This document shows positions 1 to 10,325 of a DNA stretch of 64,000 nt, one piece after another. The notes below the pieces were generated by a model that saw nothing but the letters and a program-made list of their open reading frames with translations, searched no databases and was not told the DNA's origin. Source of the stretch: Streptococcus hyovaginalis DSM 12219 (lineage in GTDB: Bacteria > Bacillota > Bacilli > Lactobacillales > Streptococcaceae); the NCBI RefSeq assembly GCF_000420785.1, contig NZ_ATVP01000002.1, forward strand, positions 124,001 to 188,000. Direction: 5' to 3'. How positions within the stretch are numbered: position 1 is the first letter of the stretch; every line of letters begins with the position of its first letter. The translations under genes were made by a program, and so were the position numbers.

Positions 1-2433
<2,433 letters not shown>

Positions 2434-2457
2434 AACGAAGTTCTCCTAATCCCATAA

Positions 2458-2487
2458 CCTCCCTACTTATATAGTGGGGAGGTTTTT
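2458..2487 (+). terminator. Rho-independent terminator of the surface glycosidase gene
   Basis: CCTCCCTAC pairs with GTGGGGAGG (one G-U) around a 7-nt A/T loop and is followed by five T. Confidence 0.85.
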
Positions 2488-2826
2488 GAGGTGCTTTAAG
2501 GATTAATAGTGATTTCGACATCAAATGAGAAGTTTTCATTAAAGAGGGGATTAATTGATGACCTGTTAATTCTCTAGAGGTATGTTATCCTTGGTTGCTA
2601 CAATTTAGAGTACTGTGTGGCATAAATATGATATCAGAAGTTTAGATATGCAAATGTTTTACTTAGCTATGCGATCAAATTTTACTATTTCTTCATAGAT
2701 TTGAGGTAGATTTGATAAAGTAATTTTGATAGGTTATCTAATAGCGATAGTGTTTTTCAAGGGTATGCTATAATAGAAAAAGTAACGATCAGACAATAGC
2801 TATGAAATGTAAAAAAGGATGACAAA
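2488..2826. other. Intergenic stretch before tatD
   Basis: AT-rich spacer without a convincing ORF. The only readable signal is an extended -10 (TGC-TATAAT, 2766-2774), about 50 bases before the tatD start; no good -35 is visible. I see nothing else in it. Confidence 0.6.
2766..2774 (+). promoter_or_regulatory. Extended -10 promoter for tatD
   Basis: TGC followed by TATAAT; the -35 region is weak, as expected of an extended -10 promoter. Confidence 0.65.
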
Positions 2827-3603
2827 ATGTTAGAAATTTTTGATACTCATACCCACCTCAATGTTGAGCAGTTTGACGGTCGGGTTGAAGAAGAGTTGTA
2901 CTTAGCGCGTGAGATGGGTGTTACCAAACATAACGTGGTTGGTTTTGACCGCGAGACCATTGAGAGAGCTTTAGAGATTGCAGACCAGTATCCGGAAGTT
3001 TACTTAACTCTTGGTTGGCATCCGACAGAAGCTGGTTCATACAATGATGAGGTTGAAAGTTATCTCAAAGAAGTTCTCAAGCATGATAAGGTGATTGCCC
3101 TCGGTGAGATTGGTCTTGATTATTACTGGATGGAAGACCCTAAAGAGGTTCAGATCGAGGTTTTCAAACGTCAGATTACTCTTTCAAAAGCTTTAGATTT
3201 GCCTTTTGTGGTCCATACTCGGGACGCCCTTGAGGATACTTACCAAGTGATTAAGGAAGCCGGAGTCGGTCCACGCGGGGGAATCATGCACTCTTTCTCT
3301 GGTTCGCTAGAAGAGGCCCAGAAGTTTGTTGATTTAGGCATGATGATTTCATTTTCGGGTGTCGTTACCTTTAAAAAAGCGACAGATGTTCAAGAAGCAG
3401 CGCAGCAGTTGCCATTGGACAAAATCCTTGTCGAAACAGATGCGCCATACCTAGCTCCAGTGCCAAAACGTGGTAAGGAAAACAAAACAGCCTACACCCG
3501 CTATGTGGTTGAAAAAATCGCAGAATTACATGGCATTAGTGTAGAAGAGGTCGCACAAGCAACGACAGATAATGCCAAACGACTTTTTAGATTAAATGAT
3601 TAA
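2827..3603 (+). CDS. tatD: TatD family metal-dependent hydrolase / DNase
   Basis: The 258-residue protein is full length for the TatD/YcfH family, cytosolic metal-dependent amidohydrolase-fold nucleases. The metal ligands are all visible: H8 and H10 in DTHTHLN, E94 in GEIGLDY, H130 in VVHTRDA, H155 in MHSFSG and D205 in ETDAPY. An AAAGGATG-like ribosome site precedes the ATG. In streptococci this gene usually sits directly upstream of the RNase M5 gene, as here, although 180 bases of structured sequence separate them. Family members degrade single-stranded DNA in vitro; the physiological role in streptococci is not settled. Confidence 0.93.
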   Translation: MLEIFDTHTHLNVEQFDGRVEEELYLAREMGVTKHNVVGFDRETIERALEIADQYPEVYLTLGWHPTEAGSYNDEVESYLKEVLKHDKVIALGEIGLDYYWMEDPKEVQIEVFKRQITLSKALDLPFVVHTRDALEDTYQVIKEAGVGPRGGIMHSFSGSLEEAQKFVDLGMMISFSGVVTFKKATDVQEAAQQLPLDKILVETDAPYLAPVPKRGKENKTAYTRYVVEKIAELHGISVEEVAQATTDNAKRLFRLND

Positions 3604-3750
3604 AGAGCGAACGAAGTGAGCGAAACAAGGATAGATTCGCCGTGGTGGAAAAGATAACAGTGAGTAATCACTGTTACCTGACGGAAGTTTTAAGACATTG
3701 GCTCAAAACTTAGGGATGAAACTCTGAAAGAGGTTGCTACCGTCCGTCAT
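3604..3750 (+). ncRNA. Candidate structured RNA leader upstream of rnmV
   Basis: Several strong helices are packed here. TAACAGTGA (3655-3663) and TCACTGTTA (3668-3676) form a perfect 9-bp stem closed by a GUAA tetraloop of the GNRA class. TGACGGA (3679-3685) pairs with TCCGTCA (3743-3749) and encloses two more hairpins: AAGTTTT (3685-3691) with AAAACTT (3705-3711), and AACTC (3720-3724) with a bulged GAGGTT (3730-3735). The first A of AAGTTTT is also the last base of TGACGGA, so only one of these two helices can use it. GCGAA (3607-3611) may pair with TTCGC (3636-3640). There is no U-run, so it is not a simple terminator. It could be a cis-acting leader, a small RNA or a dispersed repeat; I recognise no known class. 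Confidence 0.5.
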
Positions 3751-3783
3751 CACTTAAGAAAAAACTCAAAAAAAAGAAAAATT

Positions 3784-4371
3784 ATGACTAAAATAAAAAT
3801 ACAAGAAGTCCTGGTCGTAGAAGGCAAAGATGACACCGCAAACCTTCAACGCTTCTATGATGTTGATACTTATGAAACAAGAGGATCAGCCATCTCTGAC
3901 GATGATTTAGAGCGCATTGAAAGATTGCATAAACTTCGTGGTGTCATCGTCTTCACAGATCCAGACTATAGTGGTGAACGCATTCGCCGGATCATCATGG
4001 ACGCTATCCCGACTGTCCGCCACGCCTTTCTCAATCGTGACGAAGCAACACCAAAATCCAACACCAAGGGTCGTTCCCTCGGTGTCGAACATGCCAGCTT
4101 CGAAGACTTAGACAAAGCTTTATCAAAAGTTACCCAGCACTTTGATGACGAGGATAATTTTGACATTACCAAGTCTGACCTCATGCGACTAGGTCTCATC
4201 ATGGGGGCTGACAGTCGCCAGCGTCGAGAGTATCTGGGAGAAAAACTCCGTATCGGGTATAGCAATGGTAAACAGCTCCTCAAACGACTAGAACTTTTTG
4301 GAGTGACCTTAGCAGAGGTTGAAGAAGTGATGGGGGATATAAAAGAGGATAACAATGTGCTTGATTTGTAA
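3784..4371 (+). CDS. rnmV: Ribonuclease M5 (5S rRNA maturase)
   Basis: This is a 195-residue TOPRIM nuclease that in Gram-positive bacteria cleaves the double-stranded stem of 5S rRNA precursor, acting with ribosomal protein L18. The TOPRIM signatures are clear: VVEGKDD with E13, and FTDPDYSGERIRR with D59 and D61. Length fits the family. The ATG follows an A-rich tract (AAAAAAAAGAAAAATT) with no Shine-Dalgarno motif, unusual in this window, and the preceding 150 bases look structured. The last 17 bases overlap the HIT gene, and rsmA follows, giving a small RNA-maturation operon. Confidence 0.95.
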   Translation: MTKIKIQEVLVVEGKDDTANLQRFYDVDTYETRGSAISDDDLERIERLHKLRGVIVFTDPDYSGERIRRIIMDAIPTVRHAFLNRDEATPKSNTKGRSLGVEHASFEDLDKALSKVTQHFDDEDNFDITKSDLMRLGLIMGADSRQRREYLGEKLRIGYSNGKQLLKRLELFGVTLAEVEEVMGDIKEDNNVLDL

Positions 4372-4801
4372 TCGTATCGACATGATAAAGTTAGACACTA
4401 ATCCCTATTTCGTCAAGGAGATGGAAACGGGATATGTGGTTATCGGTGACCACCAACATTTTAAAGGGTACACTCTTTTTTTGAGTAAAAAACATGTGAC
4501 CGAGTTACATCACTTGCCACAAGATTTTCGTGATAAGCATTTATCGGAAGTGGCAGAAGTTTCAAAAGCGGTTAGTGTAGCTTTTGAAGCGGATAAAATG
4601 AATATTGAAAGTCTAGGGAATGGTGATAGTCATTTACATTGGCATCTTTTTCCGAGAAAAGACGGTGATTTAGGTGATTACGGGCACAATGGCAAGGGTC
4701 CGGTTTGGTGGTTGCCATTTGAGGAAATGTATGCGGATAAGAAGCGTGTGACTGGTAAGGAATTAGAAGAACTAAAAGATAAACTCCTTGAAGTATTATA
4801 A
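4355..4801 (+). CDS. HIT family protein (nucleotide hydrolase/transferase fold)
   Basis: A 148-residue histidine-triad protein. The HxHxH signature is HLHWHLFP, with H93, H95 and H97, where the middle histidine of the motif forms the nucleotidyl intermediate in this superfamily. The protein begins MCLIC, a short cysteine pair found in some HIT branches. Substrates in the family are dinucleoside polyphosphates or AMP conjugates; the exact substrate cannot be told here. A GAGGA site precedes the ATG. The gene overlaps rnmV by 17 bases and lies 17 bases before rsmA, so it is probably co-transcribed with both. Confidence 0.85.
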   Translation: MCLICNRIDMIKLDTNPYFVKEMETGYVVIGDHQHFKGYTLFLSKKHVTELHHLPQDFRDKHLSEVAEVSKAVSVAFEADKMNIESLGNGDSHLHWHLFPRKDGDLGDYGHNGKGPVWWLPFEEMYADKKRVTGKELEELKDKLLEVL

Positions 4802-4818
4802 GAATAGAAAGAAAACAC

Positions 4819-5709
4819 ATGAGAATTGCAGATTACTCCGTGACGAAGAGCGTCCTTGAGCGTCACGGTTTTACTTTTAAGAAATCATTCGGTCAGAACT
4901 TTTTGACCGACACTAACATTTTGCAGAAGATTGTTGACACGGCGGAGATTGATGAGAACGTCAATGTTATCGAAATCGGACCCGGTATCGGTGCCTTGAC
5001 CGAGTTTTTAGCGGAAAATGCTGCTGAAGTGATGGCCTTTGAAATCGATGATCGTTTGGTTCCCATTTTAGCTGACACGCTTCGCGACTTTGACAACGTC
5101 CAAGTCATCAACAAAGACGTCCTCAAGGCCGATCTGCAGACCGAGATTCAAAAATTCAAAAATCCAGATCTTCCTATCAAGGTCGTGGCCAACCTGCCTT
5201 ACTACATCACGACACCTATCCTCATGCACCTGATTGAGAGTAAGATTCCTTTTACAGAGTTTGTAGTCATGATGCAAAAAGAGGTTGCTGACCGCATTTC
5301 TGCTGAGCCCAACACCAAGGCCTACGGTAGCTTATCCATCGCTGTTCAGTACTACATGACTGCCAAGGTGGCTTTCATCGTGCCTCGCACGGTCTTTGTG
5401 CCAGCACCTAACGTTGATTCGGCCATTCTTAAGATGGTTCGTCGGGAAAATCCTTTGATTCAAGTGCAGAACGAGGATTTCTTGTTTGACGTTTCAAAAG
5501 CTAGTTTTGTCCATAGACGCAAGACTCTTTGGAACAACCTAACTAACCGATTTGGTAAAACAGAAGATGTCAAAGTGAAGTTGGAAACAGCTTTAGAAAA
5601 AGCAGAGCTAAAGCCAAATCTACGTGGGGAAGCCCTCTCTATCGCAGACTTTGGTCGTTTAGCGGATGCTCTCAAAGAAGTGGGATTGTCATCAAATCTT
5701 AGAAAATAG
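4819..5709 (+). CDS. rsmA: 16S rRNA (adenine1518-N6/adenine1519-N6)-dimethyltransferase
   Basis: The 296-residue SAM-dependent methyltransferase (KsgA) dimethylates two adjacent adenines in helix 45 of 16S rRNA late in 30S assembly. Visible signatures are GQNFL near the N-terminus, the SAM-binding loop [11 protein letters not shown] and the catalytic NLPYYITTP motif, followed by the C-terminal helical domain with [12 protein letters not shown]. It is the last intact gene of the tatD-rnmV-HIT-rsmA group; the next ORF is decayed. Loss of this enzyme is the classic route to kasugamycin resistance; nothing in the sequence suggests inactivation. Confidence 0.96.
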   Translation: MRIADYSVTKSVLERHGFTFKKSFGQNFLTDTNILQKIVDTAEIDENVNVIEIGPGIGALTEFLAENAAEVMAFEIDDRLVPILADTLRDFDNVQVINKDVLKADLQTEIQKFKNPDLPIKVVANLPYYITTPILMHLIESKIPFTEFVVMMQKEVADRISAEPNTKAYGSLSIAVQYYMTAKVAFIVPRTVFVPAPNVDSAILKMVRRENPLIQVQNEDFLFDVSKASFVHRRKTLWNNLTNRFGKTEDVKVKLETALEKAELKPNLRGEALSIADFGRLADALKEVGLSSNLRK

Positions 5710-5719
5710 GAAACCATTA

Positions 5720-6285
5720 TGCAAAAGTTAGGCGTTTTTTTACACATGTCATTGGATGGCATTGTTGAGGGGGCTAAAAGGCGCTATGGACATAAGTTTT
5801 GTCCGTTATCATGAGGAGTTGGAAACTTTTGCTAATCAAGGACTTTCGACTTGTGATACAGTGCTTTGGGGACATGCTACTTACGAAATGATGCATGCAT
5901 ACTGGCCAACAATGTTGGATAATCTTGAAGCCACTGCTTATGAGAGAAATCACGCGGCTTGGATTGAGCAAGTACAAAAAGTTGTCTGCTCCAGAAGCTT
6001 GAAAAAGCCGATTGGCACAATACGCAATTGATCACTGATAATCTCATTGAGGAGTAGAAGCTTTGGAAGAACAAGAGGGGCAAGATCTTGTTGTTCTTGG
6101 GAAGCCCTCGCCTAGCCCGGTTTCTGTTGAAAGAAAAATTGGTGGATGAGTTAAAGCTGTCTGTTTCTCCAGTAACACTTGGTGAAGGCTTGCATCTCTT
6201 TAAAGATACTCAAAGCAACTTAATTTTGGAACGATCCATTACAATGAGCAATGGGGTTCTAGGATTGACTTATAAGGTATCTTGA
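5720..6285 (+). pseudogene. Decayed RibD C-terminal-domain (DHFR-like) reductase
   Basis: An ATG at 5720 encodes QKLGVFLHMSLDGIVEG and then leaves frame. The protein continues in another frame as GAMDISFVRYHEELETFANQ, later ERNHAAWIEQVQKVV, switches near 5998 to LEKADWHNTQLITDNLIEE, switches near 6055 to EALEEQEGQDLVVLG, and again near 6105 to GSPRLARFLLKEKLVDELK, ending TMSNGVLGLTYKVS. Joined together these read as one RibD_C / YyaP-type reductase of about 185 residues. At least four frame changes are needed, so it is a pseudogene rather than one sequencing error. It immediately follows rsmA and marks the edge of an accessory patch. Confidence 0.8.
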
Positions 6286-6302
6286 TGTATTTTGAAATAA
6301 AG

Positions 6303-6334
6303 AACAGCTGTGGGTATCACCCCGCAGCTGTTTT
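6303..6334. terminator. Bidirectional terminator
   Basis: AACAGCTGTGGG and CCCGCAGCTGTT form a stem flanked by A-rich and T-rich sides. It can stop the decayed reductase (+) and the VIT-like gene (-). Confidence 0.75.
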
Positions 6335-6338
6335 GTGC

Positions 6339-6833
6339 TTATATTATAGTCCCCAAGATCTGTCCGATAGCATAGGCTACGCTAGCGGCTACGATACCAA
6401 CGACCAGAGTTCTAATGATTTCAGTTTTTCTGGCTTGCCCAGTAATAACTGCCTTGACCCAGCCTAGCGTGATTAGTGCTAGAGAAACCAAAAGACTGGC
6501 TAGGATAAGGGTAATCTGGTCGGAAAAAGTCGCTATTCTGATTAGTAATAGGTAGGCAAGTAGTGGAACTAGGCCAAAAAGGTTGAAAGAAAGGAAGGTC
6601 ACTAATGCATTTTTGAGTGCTTGTTTGGAATTGACCCCATCTTCGGTTGTGGAGCTGAGATAGTCACCTGCTGCCATTGAAAAGCCATCAGCTAAAAGGT
6701 TTGAAAAACCAAGGATAATAATAGCAGTAGTTCCAAGACTGCCACCGATAGCTCCCGCAACGACTGCAAAAGTTGTGATGATACCGTCCAGACCACCATA
6801 GGTAACGGATTTAGCGTATTGAGCAATAGTCAT
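6339..6833 (-). CDS. Short VIT1/CCC1-family membrane protein
   Basis: A 164-residue hydrophobic protein with the VIT/CCC1 start AKSVTYGGLDGIITTFAVVAG and the second signature SNLLADGFSMAAGDYLSS. About five membrane segments are expected. VIT/CCC1 proteins move Fe2+ or Mn2+ out of the cytosol. This copy lacks the long cytosolic metal-binding insert present in the second VIT gene of this window (24022-24699), so it belongs to the compact type. The ATG at 6833 is preceded on the minus strand by GGAAAGGTTGATGAC, a usable ribosome site. Transported metal is inferred from the family only. Confidence 0.75.
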   Translation of the reverse strand: MTIAQYAKSVTYGGLDGIITTFAVVAGAIGGSLGTTAIIILGFSNLLADGFSMAAGDYLSSTTEDGVNSKQALKNALVTFLSFNLFGLVPLLAYLLLIRIATFSDQITLILASLLVSLALITLGWVKAVITGQARKTEIIRTLVVGIVAASVAYAIGQILGTII

Positions 6834-7049
6834 GATGTCATCAACCTTTCCATAATATTATTTTCTGACTTTATTATCTCACTTCTTGGAGATAAAAGAT
6901 AGGCCTTGAACAGCCTGAATGTTTGTTCTTGAACATTTTGTTAATATTGTCTATAAATAAGGTGAAAGGTTGTGATAGTTATGATAAACCATATTGATTG
7001 TTTGCAGATGGAGGAAAATCTCCATTCAAAATAGAAAGATGGTGTTTAG

Positions 7050-7616
7050 ATGAATTTTTCGATACTGAATATACAGACGGACCGTTTGGTGATTCGACCG
7101 CTCACATTCGATGATTACGAGGTGTGGTACCGAGCTTATAGTGAGCGTAAACCGTCACAATCAGCCTATGACGATGGCTACATAGATATGATGCCTTGCA
7201 CTAAAACTTGGTTTGAAGAGTTAGTGCTCAGACATCGTCAACTAGCCGATAATGATGAGCAGTACATTGTAGCGATATTCACTCAATCGGGTAGACATCT
7301 TGGGATGATTGACATCGTGACACTGGCGCGTGCTAACATGAACTGGTGTGAATTGGGCTACTTTATTCATAATCAAGAATGGCGTCAAGGTTACGCTAGT
7401 GAAGCATTGTCTGCTTTGATTGGGCATTTGTATCCTTGCTTAGATTTTCACCGAATTGAAGCCCATGTTTCCTTGGGAAATGACCCGTCACGGCAACTTC
7501 TTGAAAAACTGGGCTTTCGTCTCGAAGTTATTCGAGAGCAGTTTATGTTTGAAGACGGCGAGTGGATTGATAAGGCTGTCTATGTTAAGAACTTACACAG
7601 TGACTCTCTAAAATAG
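7050..7616 (+). CDS. GNAT N-acetyltransferase, RimJ/RimL-like
   Basis: The 188-residue protein has the RimL-type start (IQTDRLVIRPLTFDDYEVW) and the acetyl-CoA region ELGYFIHNQEWRQGYASEAL, followed by HRIEAHVSLGNDPSRQLLEKLGF. These enzymes acetylate amino groups of proteins or small molecules; the substrate is not evident. It stands alone between a minus-strand gene and a terminator at 7623-7646. The ribosome site is weak (AAAGATGG). Confidence 0.85.
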   Translation: MNFSILNIQTDRLVIRPLTFDDYEVWYRAYSERKPSQSAYDDGYIDMMPCTKTWFEELVLRHRQLADNDEQYIVAIFTQSGRHLGMIDIVTLARANMNWCELGYFIHNQEWRQGYASEALSALIGHLYPCLDFHRIEAHVSLGNDPSRQLLEKLGFRLEVIREQFMFEDGEWIDKAVYVKNLHSDSLK

Positions 7617-7622
7617 ATGATT

Positions 7623-7646
7623 CCCTAGCTATTGAGCTAGGGTTTT
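7623..7646 (+). terminator. Terminator after the GNAT gene
   Basis: CCCTAGCT pairs with AGCTAGGG around a 4-nt loop, followed by TTTTGCTTT. Confidence 0.8.
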
Positions 7647-7725
7647 GCTTTCTGTGATAGCTTTTGCCTATCGCATGATAATGAATCGGTATAACTAATT
7701 AGTCAATAGAATGATCAATTAGTGA

Positions 7726-7760
7726 TATAATAAATCTAAATCTTTTGAGTTTCTCAAAAG
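7726..7760 (+). promoter_or_regulatory. -10 element and 5'-end hairpin of the lipoprotein gene
   Basis: TATAAT at 7726-7731 is followed about 10 bases later by a perfect hairpin CTTTTGAG-TTT-CTCAAAAG (7742-7760). Transcripts starting about seven bases after the -10 would begin with this stem-loop, the layout of a 5' mRNA stabiliser. The -35 is weak. Confidence 0.5.
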
Positions 7761-7783
7761 TCATCATTTAAGGAGTTTTCACC

Positions 7784-8632
7784 ATGAAATTGAAAAAAGT
7801 TTTAAGTATTGCAAGTATCGCTCTTGTTTCAGGATTGTTTTTGGCAGCCTGCTCTTCAGATTCAAATTCTTCAAAAGAATCGTCTGATTCATCAGGTAAG
7901 GAAGAAGTTGTCTTTGCGACAGTTGGTACAACTGCACCATTCTCTTACGAAAAAGATGGTAAATTGACAGGTTTTGATGTGGAATTGGCTCGCGAAATCT
8001 TTAAAGATTCAGATAAGTACGAAGTTAAATTCCAAAAAATCGCTTGGTCATCTATCTTTACAGGTCTTGACGCAGGCAAATATCAAATGAGCGGAAATAA
8101 CCTTTCATTCTCAGAAGAGCGTGCACAAAAATACCTTTATTCTTATCCAACAGGAACAACACCAGCTGTTTTAGCAGTGCCTAAAGACTCTGACATTACT
8201 TCTTACGAGGACATCGGTGGTCATACTACACAAGTGGTTCAAGGAACCTCTACAGTAACTCAGTTGGAAGAATACAACAAAGAACACGCTGACAATCCTG
8301 TTGAATTGAAGTTCTCAAGTGAAGACATCACACAAACCCTTCGAGGTCTTAATGAAGGCAAAACAGATTTCAAATTGTTCGATGCGCCAACAGTTAATTC
8401 CATTATCGAATCACAAGGTTTGGATAATTTGAAAACCATTGAAATTGCTGCTGAAGAAAAACCATACATTTATTACATCTTTGCGGATGGTGAAGACGAC
8501 CTTCAAAAATTTGTCAACGATCGTATAAAAGAACTTCAAGAAGATGGCACTTTAGCAAATCTTGCAGAAGAATATCTTGGTAGCAAGGACTACATCCCAA
8601 CTGCTGATGCTTTGAAAGTACCAGAAAACTAA
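7784..8632 (+). CDS. Amino-acid ABC transporter substrate-binding lipoprotein (orphan)
   Basis: A 282-residue SBP_bac_3 family protein. The lipoprotein signal ends in a lipobox with C23 (LFLAAC) and is followed by a Ser/Asp/Lys-rich linker. The folded part starts VVFATVGTTAPFSYEKDGKLTGFDVELAREI, typical of polar amino-acid or cystine binders. It should be tethered to the outer membrane face and hand ligand to a permease, but no permease or ATPase gene is adjacent: a terminator follows at 8702. It probably serves a transporter encoded elsewhere. AAGGAG precedes the ATG. Confidence 0.88.
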   Translation: MKLKKVLSIASIALVSGLFLAACSSDSNSSKESSDSSGKEEVVFATVGTTAPFSYEKDGKLTGFDVELAREIFKDSDKYEVKFQKIAWSSIFTGLDAGKYQMSGNNLSFSEERAQKYLYSYPTGTTPAVLAVPKDSDITSYEDIGGHTTQVVQGTSTVTQLEEYNKEHADNPVELKFSSEDITQTLRGLNEGKTDFKLFDAPTVNSIIESQGLDNLKTIEIAAEEKPYIYYIFADGEDDLQKFVNDRIKELQEDGTLANLAEEYLGSKDYIPTADALKVPEN

Positions 8633-8701
8633 ATCTCACGGTGAATTTTACTATAACCGTTAGGCATTGGTTTGAGAGATAGTCTCAATATATCAGTCAT
8701 T

Positions 8702-8737
8702 AAAACACCTGAAACGACATTGTTTCAGGTGTTTTTC
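8702..8737 (+). terminator. Strong terminator after the lipoprotein gene
   Basis: AAAACACCTGAAAC and GTTTCAGGTGTTTT form a perfect 14-bp stem with a 6-nt loop, followed by T residues. Confidence 0.9.
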
Positions 8738-8954
8738 TTGTCTTAATAGCCTTTTGTGCATCTCTTTGTTTAGAAGATAGGTGATTACTTAGCCAGAGAG
8801 GTAGGTGCGTTGTACAGTTTATGGAGGCTTTTGCTTGCATTTCTCAAAGTGGTTGAAAAACACGATCTTGGTTATTGGAATTGTGATAAAATTTTCTAAT
8901 TTTCTCTTTTAAAAAACGAATAAATAGGTAACAACATAAAAAGAAGGAAACGGA
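8738..8954. other. Intergenic stretch before the small membrane protein
   Basis: No ORF of note. Two weak promoter-like signals occur: TGTGATAAAAT near 8882-8892, and AACGAATA at 8915-8922, one base from the streptococcal SigX cin-box (TACGAATA). Confidence 0.4.
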
Positions 8955-9290
8955 ATGCCTTTTGTGATGACTTTATTTTATCTCTTTACTATTCTATCGT
9001 GCTTTATAGTAATGCCTGCAACATGCCGAAAAGGTGGCTGGGTGAAGCGCTTCAAATATCTCTACCTCTGGTCAGTTCTCTTATTTCCGATAGCGCATCT
9101 GTTGTCAGCGACTTATCTCTGTTTACTCTTACGTTTTTTAGGAATTCTTGGTGCTTTTGTGATAATTTGCCAAGTTTCTTGCCAGCAGTTGAAATTTTTC
9201 CAAAAGCTGTGTTTTCTGCTTGTCTATGTTGGCTTGTTTCTACAGTTATTCTGGTTGATTTCAGAAGAGCTGGCAATACTTTTAGTGTAG
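8955..9290 (+). CDS. Small hydrophobic membrane protein, unknown function
   Basis: I do not recognise the family. The 111 residues contain about three to four membrane segments separated by a basic cysteine-containing loop (ATCRKGGWVKRFK). An AGAAGGAAACGG ribosome site precedes the ATG. An overlapping ORF in another frame (8999-9331) lacks a ribosome site and is considered a shadow. No functional partner is adjacent. It could be a real short membrane protein or a decayed one. Confidence 0.5.
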   Translation: MPFVMTLFYLFTILSCFIVMPATCRKGGWVKRFKYLYLWSVLLFPIAHLLSATYLCLLLRFLGILGAFVIICQVSCQQLKFFQKLCFLLVYVGLFLQLFWLISEELAILLV

Positions 9291-9407
9291 ACCTAAAAAT
9301 AGTGATGTACGGAGTGTATCGCTATTTTTAATTTTTTGATGTGATCGTTTTTTCGCTTAGCCATTTGGAATTAGATGGTATTCGCTGATGAAGATTAGTA
9401 ATATTTT

Positions 9408-9416
9408 TGCTATAAT
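9408..9416 (+). promoter_or_regulatory. Extended -10 promoter of the rsgA operon
   Basis: TGC-TATAAT, 31 bases before the TTG start of rsgA. Confidence 0.65.
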
Positions 9417-9446
9417 GGGAGTAACTTTAATGATAAAGGAGCTCAT

Positions 9447-10319
9447 TTGCAAGGAAGAATTATCAAGTCCTTAGCAGGATTTTATTATGTAGAGGCTGAT
9501 GGTCAGGTTTTTCAAACTAGAGCCAGAGGTAATTTTAGAAAAAAAGGGCAGACTCCCTATGTTGGAGACTTTGTGGATTTTTCAGCTGAGGATAACTCGG
9601 AAGGTTACATCCTGAAGATCCATGACCGCAAGAATAGCCTGGTTCGACCACCGATAGTTAATATCGATCAAGCTGTCGTCATTATGTCAGCTAAGGAGCC
9701 GGAGTTCAATGCTAACTTGCTAGATCGTTTTTTGGTACTTTTGGAGCATAAGTCCATTCGACCAGTTATTTATATTTCAAAGCTAGATTTGCTAGATTCT
9801 ATGGCAGAAATGGAAATCACTGCTGATCAGTATCGCCGAATTGGCTACGATTTTGTGCTTTCTCAAAAAGAGTTATTACCATTGCTAAAAGATCAAGTAA
9901 CGGTCTTTATGGGGCAGACGGGGGTCGGTAAGTCGACACTTCTTAATACTATAGCTCCTGAGTTAGCACTTGAAACAGGCGAAATCTCAGATAGTTTAGG
10001 TCGCGGCCGCCATACGACGCGTGCGGTGAGCTTTTATGATGTTTACGATGGCAAAATAGCCGATACGCCAGGTTTCTCATCATTGGACTATGAAGTCAAA
10101 ACGGTTGAAGATCTGAGTGAGGCTTTCCCAGAAATTCGGAAGGCTAGCCATTTTTGTAAATTCCGTTCTTGCAGTCATACACATGAGCCCGGCTGTGGTG
10201 TCAAATTAGCTCTTGAAAAAGGAGATATTTGGCAATCTCGCTATGATAATTATCTTCAATTCCTCAGTGAAATTGAAAATCGTCGTGAAACATATACCAA
10301 AACCATAAAAAGAAAGTAG
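9447..10319 (+). CDS. rsgA: Ribosome small-subunit-dependent GTPase A
   Basis: A circularly permuted GTPase of 290 residues that checks maturation of the 30S subunit decoding centre. Order of elements: N-terminal OB fold (1-70), G4-like SKLD (111-114), P-loop GQTGVGKST (156-164), DTPGF (206-210) and a zinc knuckle with C237, C242, H244 and C250. Translation must begin at TTG 9447: AAAGGAG lies just upstream and the OB fold begins immediately ([14 protein letters not shown]). It heads a compact group with rpe, thiN, rmuC and yhaM. Confidence 0.96.
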   Translation: MQGRIIKSLAGFYYVEADGQVFQTRARGNFRKKGQTPYVGDFVDFSAEDNSEGYILKIHDRKNSLVRPPIVNIDQAVVIMSAKEPEFNANLLDRFLVLLEHKSIRPVIYISKLDLLDSMAEMEITADQYRRIGYDFVLSQKELLPLLKDQVTVFMGQTGVGKSTLLNTIAPELALETGEISDSLGRGRHTTRAVSFYDVYDGKIADTPGFSSLDYEVKTVEDLSEAFPEIRKASHFCKFRSCSHTHEPGCGVKLALEKGDIWQSRYDNYLQFLSEIENRRETYTKTIKRK

Positions 10320-10325
10320 GTCACC

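Noticed and set aside
3966..4355. 129-codon minus-strand ORF inside rnmV
   Set aside because: Shadow of the conserved RNase M5 gene; composition is Arg/Ser-rich antisense text.
8999..9331. Plus-strand ORF overlapping the small membrane protein
   Set aside because: No ribosome site and poor protein character; the frame starting at 8955 has a ribosome site and coherent membrane segments.
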